Shown here piece after piece: positions 60,133 through 64,000 of a DNA stretch of 64,000 nt. The DNA is taken from the NCBI GenBank assembly GCA_016748015.1, contig JAAOMT010000276.1:344088-408087 (forward strand). Direction: 5' to 3'. The translations under genes and the position numbers were made by a program. The DNA is from Geosiphon pyriformis (lineage: Eukaryota > Glomeromycota > Glomeromycetes > Archaeosporales > Geosiphonaceae). Positions within the stretch are counted from its first letter, which is position 1; each line of letters starts with the position of its first letter. The notes beneath the pieces are model-generated. The model saw only the letters and a list, made by a program, of their open reading frames with translations. It was not told where the DNA came from and did not search any database.

Positions 60133-60992
60133 TGTTACTCATAGAATATAGGAAATATATTAACATATAAATTAGCCAATCAGAAGTAACCATAGTAAAG
60201 ATAGAATTCCAAAATTTTTCTCAGAAGAATTGCAGGATTCCAGAAATTTCAGAATTCTCATACAAGGAATTATAAGATTCCAGAATTCCAGAATTTCTCT
60301 CAAAGAAATTGCAGGATTTCAGGAATTCCAGAATTTCTGGTGTGAAGAATTGAAGAATTAAAAAATCTTAATTATGTATATATAGCAGTAGTGCTAAAAG
60401 TAAAAAAGACAGAATCTTTTAGTTAGAAACTTTTTAGTTTAGATTTAATCAAAACAACTTTTCAATTACAAATATTAATAAATAAATTATTTTATATCTC
60501 AATTTACTCTTCACTATCAACTTTTCATATTGATAGTCTCAAATACTTAATCATACTGAAACAATAGCTCTTGATTACAGCTATTGACAGAATACTAACC
60601 ATTATTGTCTTGGCTTATTTGCTTTTATTTTTCTTTTATTTTCTTTGTTACTTTCTTTTGTTTTACTAACTTGATTATAAGGATTCACATGTGGAGGTAC
60701 TAACATCAGGATATAGCACTGGTAAAAGACTCAGGAATAAGGGTAGACACTCGGAATTGAGAATATCTTACTAGGAGATTTACTGGCCATCATGCTGAGA
60801 AAGAAATTGACAAAACTGTGGTTTCGGAAAGCTATGGATAAAACTATTAGTTAAAATCTCTGTTTATTATACAAAGAACTACATCAAAATCTTCAGATAC
60901 AAATAGCCTACAGATATTACTCAAGTCATTAATTAAGCACCAAGTTATGAGTTTGTTATTTGCTTTGAGACCCCAAATAATCACCTATAACA
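60133..60992 (+). repeat. 5' LTR of LTR retrotransposon element 2
   Basis: 860 bp beginning TGTTACTCATAG and ending CTATAACA, with TTTGGTGCTC directly after it. LINE coding sequence abuts the left end. The U3 part has a repeated motif AATTGCAGGATTYCAG (about 60228 and 60308). The solo LTR at 4153-4938 is the same family. Confidence 0.85.
60375..60384 (+). promoter_or_regulatory. Likely TATA box of element 2 LTR
   Basis: TGTATATATAG, kept as GTATATATAA at the same place (4361) in the solo LTR, 240 bases from the LTR start. Confidence 0.5.
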
Positions 60993-61011
60993 TTTGGTGC
61001 TCTCTGTGAGG
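60993..61011 (+). promoter_or_regulatory. Primer-binding site of element 2
   Basis: TTTGGTGCTCTCTGTGAGG follows the LTR end. The TGG sits two bases inside, as in element 1, and the rest resembles the site of element 3. Confidence 0.6.
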
Positions 61012-61472
61012 TATAATTCAACAGAAAAACCAACACTACAACACTTATTTAAAACAGTGACAGAACCCAAAGAAACAGGGACAAACCATCTGAGATTTGT
61101 AAAATCTTTATTCCAACACTATCATGCTCACCTTGGATTAACAAATAATAGTTGGCCAACAGAATCAGCTTTCAATTGCTATGTTAACAAAAGAATAGTA
61201 TACCACTTGGAGGCCAAGGAGATCCAGAATCTGCCTTTAACAACTTTTTCAGTGAATTGCTCCAAAGCACCACTTTTTCACAAAACTATCTATTTGCACC
61301 CCTAATTACAGAAATAAACAAGGAAATTAAAAAATATATCAAGCAGAGATTTTCTATTATTTTTGCCAACAAAAAAAAAGGAAGGTTACAAACACCAACA
61401 GAAACACCAAAACAAATCTAACTACCCACTTGGAAGAAACAAAGATTTGATTTACCTGTTAATCCATCATAT
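61012..61472 (+). pseudogene. Element 2 internal region, gag start, cut by element 3
   Basis: One frame reads STEKPTLQHLFKTVTEPKET, SLFQHYHAHLGLTNNSWPTE and VNKRIVYHLEAKEIQNLPL up to a stop at 61303-61305, then more stop-containing coding-like sequence. The PBS just upstream fits the start of gag. Not matched to a named domain. The insertion of element 3 at 61473 separates it from the rest. Confidence 0.5.
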
Positions 61473-62112
61473 TGTTACAGTTGAAACTTATACTTCTTAT
61501 TAATTATCACATGTATTAGCCATTAATGTCATATAAATTAGCCACACTATTTTTAGATAGTAATCATTGACCTGATCATTGACCATTTTTGACAGTTATA
61601 TAAACAATGAATCTTTTAGCTGTAGAAAAACATGTTCAAAATAATCAAAAATAAATAAAATAACAACTTTTATCTTAATCATTCTCTTATCACTAATTTT
61701 CCTTTCCCTACCTTCAAGTATCTAAACATCTTGAGATAAAAAATTACTTGTTGGTTAATTTTTACCCTTTTTCTGAAATGTATAAGTATAGCATTTGAAG
61801 ATTATTGAATAAAACATGATTGAAAAGTACATCTAATACTTGATATTGAATTCTAAAAGTGCTGATATAAGGCATAGAATTATACCAAATGTGATTATTT
61901 GTTGACAGTATAAACTATTTCTCTACCTTCAAATTTCCCAGTTACCTTTTGAAAAAAATAGTGACTTAGATATTTTATGAGACTGATCTTGTATATTGAA
62001 TTCATACTTATTCAATTCGCTCTTTGAAGTTGAAATCCCTTTGATTATTTTTATTATCCTACAATTCTGTTCTTCCTTGCTATCCATTAACTTGTTACTC
62101 CAATCCATAACA
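61473..62112 (+). repeat. 5' LTR of LTR retrotransposon element 3
   Basis: 640 bp beginning TGTTACAG and ending CCATAACA. A TATA-like TTATATAAAC lies at about 61596. A PBS and gag follow. It lies within the internal region of element 2, so it is a younger insertion. Confidence 0.75.
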
Positions 62113-62118
62113 TAAAAG

Positions 62119-62135
62119 TGGTGCTCCCTGTAAGG
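62119..62135 (+). promoter_or_regulatory. Primer-binding site of element 3
   Basis: TGGTGCTCCCTGTAAGG, six bases after the LTR end. It differs from the element 2 site at two positions, so both probably use the same tRNA, not identified. Confidence 0.6.
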
Positions 62136-62149
62136 TTGTCAGAATCCAC

Positions 62150-63718
62150 TTTGTTTTTTATTGTATAGGTAATTATTCATACCTGTCACAACAATTAGAA
62201 GAACACTTTGAAACACACAACAAAAACAATCTAGACTTTATTGAACTCAATCCTTTGCTCTCCTGCTTGATTTGCTTCCCCATTGAAGATCAATTCAGTA
62301 AACAATTTCAAGATTTTTGGAACTGGTTCCTAAACAAGCATTCAGCTGAAACCTACACAGCCTATACAACTTATTACTTTGATCAAGCTTATTTTGAAGA
62401 CAACTTTAAAGAAAGAAACAACAGCATCAATCAACTTTTATACTCCACAACTTTTGAACAACAGCCCCCTAATTCTGAATATCTGAATCATCAAATCCAC
62501 ATTTGGATTGCTGCCCATCAAGCAACTGAAACTCTTTTTGAAACAGAAGAAGAAAGCTACCAAACTGCCTCTGTTTTTGACCTTTTATCAAGCAAATCAG
62601 ACTCATCTACACAAACAGTTACTTCTGAACCAATGGCTAATAACCTCATGCAAGCAAATATTCTGGCCACCCTTTAAAGTATACAAACTACTCTAGAAAG
62701 AAGAAACAATACCCCACTACCATTATTTAGAGGTAATGCATAAGATCCAATTGAATAGTTGGATGATTTTAAGAGAGCTGCCATAGCCAACCAATATGAT
62801 AAAAAATACAAGTTTCAAATTGTTGGTGGCTATCTCCAAAACTCTTCTGCTACCTGGTTTTCACAAGAAACAAATGCCAATGCTCAACACTGAATAATCA
62901 GATGGACACCAATCAATGCTGGAAAAGAAAATACCTCTTTCACTATCTGGTTTGAGACCAAGTTTAGAACCCCAATATTAATATCCAAATGGTGTATAGA
63001 ATTGGAAAGAAGAACTCAAGACCCTAGAGAAGTAGTGACTGAATATATTAAAGCTATCAGAAAGCTAATCAAACGTGTAGACTCCAAGAAAAACTGAACA
63101 AAAGAGCAAAAGATTTATTCTTTTACAAAAAGATTAAGAACTGATCTATTGTATGCTTTTTGGCCTCTCTTGGCTTTAAAAGATAACCCAACAATGGACA
63201 TGGCTATTGAACTGGTACAAAAAATTAAAGATAACCAAAGAATGCATTTAAGATTCACACTTCCAGTTTTTGCTCCTGCTTCTGTCATTGCTCCAGCTCC
63301 ACAAATGGCTGCTGCCTCTTTTGTTGCCCAAACTCAAGACCCAAATGAACAATTAATAGATAGACTTACAGCTAATCTTGTCTGGCTACTGGAACCTTTG
63401 GCCCAAGCAGTTAGAAAAAATTAACAACCTTAAAGACCTAGATTTGAATCCCACTTTAATTAGCCTCAACAACCATCATATCAAAGACAGCAAAATTATG
63501 GCCTATTTGTGTGCTATTACTGTGGACTAACTAGACACTTTTTAAGAGACTGTAACAATCCTCTATTGCCTCCTCCAGCTCCTAAAAATAATGACACCCA
63601 GAATAACAGACCCAACAATAATAATGTTCTCAATCAAAGATCCAATCATGTCAACATCAATTTCTTTGAAAAGGATCCCTTAGTGGAAGCCACTGTTTAT
63701 CAGCCTTTAAACTGGTAG
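62150..63718 (+). pseudogene. Element 3 gag with zinc knuckle, about nine nonsense codons
   Basis: One frame from about 62150 to TAG at 63716-63718 with no indel. The N-terminal part has FIELNPLLSC and FWNWFLNKHSAETYTAYTTY. The capsid-like part has LDDFKRAAIANQYDKKYKF, FQIVGGYLQNSSATWF, WCIELERRTQDPREVVTEYI and TKRLRTDLLYAFWPL, typical of Ty3/gypsy gag. The knuckle CYYCGLTRHFLRDC (CX2CX4HX4C) is at 63512-63553. Stops fall where Gln or Trp is expected (for instance after GNA and before LDDF). The product would form particles and bind RNA. Confidence 0.8.
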
Positions 63719-64000
63719 ATGCACCTTTAAAGGGTAAAAGTGCAAGCCAACCAGAAGAAAATCTTTTTTATGCTTTTAACCTAACTGATGATGACCATAA
63801 CATGAATGAACTAGCAATCAACACTTTTGAACCAAAAAGAAAGAAGAAGAAAGCCAAAATTGATTTCGTTATAAATTCAAAGAAAGTCTCCACATTAACT
63901 GCTGATAACAATGAACTACCAAAAACTAAAGTTTTTAAAAATTCTCCAAAATTGGAACTTCCAGAAATTGTACAAAAATCTGGACCATATTCTGTTGTCA
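63670..64000 (+). CDS. Start of element 3 pol, in the -1 frame relative to gag
   Basis: The frame is open from 63670 to the window end, overlapping the last 49 bases of gag, with no ATG near the start. It reads FKLVDAPLKGKSASQPEENL and later a basic run KRKKKKAKIDF. Protease would be expected next, beyond the window. Entry is most simply explained by -1 frameshifting at 63706-63712. Confidence 0.65.
63706..63743 (+). promoter_or_regulatory. Candidate -1 ribosomal frameshift signal (gag/pol)
   Basis: T_TTA_AAC (63706-63712) is in the correct phase: the zero-frame codons are TTA and AAC. The gag stop TAG is four bases on. After an 8-base spacer, 63721-63743 can fold as GCAC/GTGC plus TTTA/TAAA with one C-A mismatch and loop AAGGG. 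Slippage leads into the open pol frame. Confidence 0.6.

Noticed and set aside
1-64000. CRISPR arrays, rRNA or tRNA genes
   Set aside because: No spaced identical repeats, cloverleaf-like sequence or rRNA core motifs were noticed on reading both strands.

Overview
The window looks like a piece of an AT-rich, transposon-loaded fungal genome, most likely an arbuscular mycorrhizal fungus (Glomeromycotina, Rhizophagus/Gigaspora type). The reasons are a small island of multi-exon fungal genes with short GT-AG introns (branch points such as TACTAATAAC), surrounded by LINE, Ty3/gypsy-type LTR and pogo-type DNA elements at many stages of decay, with AT-only sequence between them. No tRNA, rRNA or CRISPR array was seen. 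The taxonomic call is inference.

Layout. 1-2077: a young LTR retrotransposon on the minus strand (gag open to the window edge, PBS, complete 867-bp LTR), inserted into an old LINE ORF1 relic (2078-3770). 4153-4938: a probable solo LTR of a second LTR family. 5210-8120: minus-strand Ty3-type gag-pol relic (zinc knuckle, protease, Cys-rich region). 8311-12575: a pogo/Tigger-like element bounded by matching TIRs, oversized because other material lies inside it. 12585-16870: AT-rich repeats, including an LTR fragment and a 1-kb block present twice. 16901-19190: a plus-strand LINE-like element that carries only ORF1 plus the LINE-type 3' UTR. 19655-26360: a full-length two-ORF LINE on the minus strand. 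28060-28600: LINE ORF1 relic.

28.6-40.6 kb is the host gene island: a small gene of unknown function with two apparent homopolymer frameshifts, a 7-exon DUF1365 protein, an 11-exon type 1 methionine aminopeptidase, an orphan terminal exon, a double-Myb telobox protein (Tay1/Teb1-like), and a fungal protein with a calponin-homology-like domain. The exon models for the four main genes each sum to a whole number of codons. 40.6-43.4 kb is intergenic with several microsatellites.

44.0-51.8 kb: a second two-ORF LINE, split by a 1-kb unclassified repeat that occurs again at 53.66-54.6 kb. 54.6-55.7 kb: LINE ORF1 relic. 56.06-60.13 kb: a third LINE, cut by an LTR retrotransposon (LTR 60133-60992), which is in turn cut by another LTR retrotransposon (LTR 61473-62112) whose gag and start of pol run off the window end. 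At that gag/pol junction a textbook T_TTA_AAC slippery heptamer is followed by a predicted hairpin.

Two themes run through the mobile DNA. Most elements carry many nonsense codons but stay in one reading frame for kilobases, as expected from C-to-T (G-to-A) hypermutation rather than indel decay; the few frame breaks sit in homopolymers. The autonomous LINEs keep an ATGA overlap between ORF1 and ORF2, and an ORF1-only element shares their 3' UTR.
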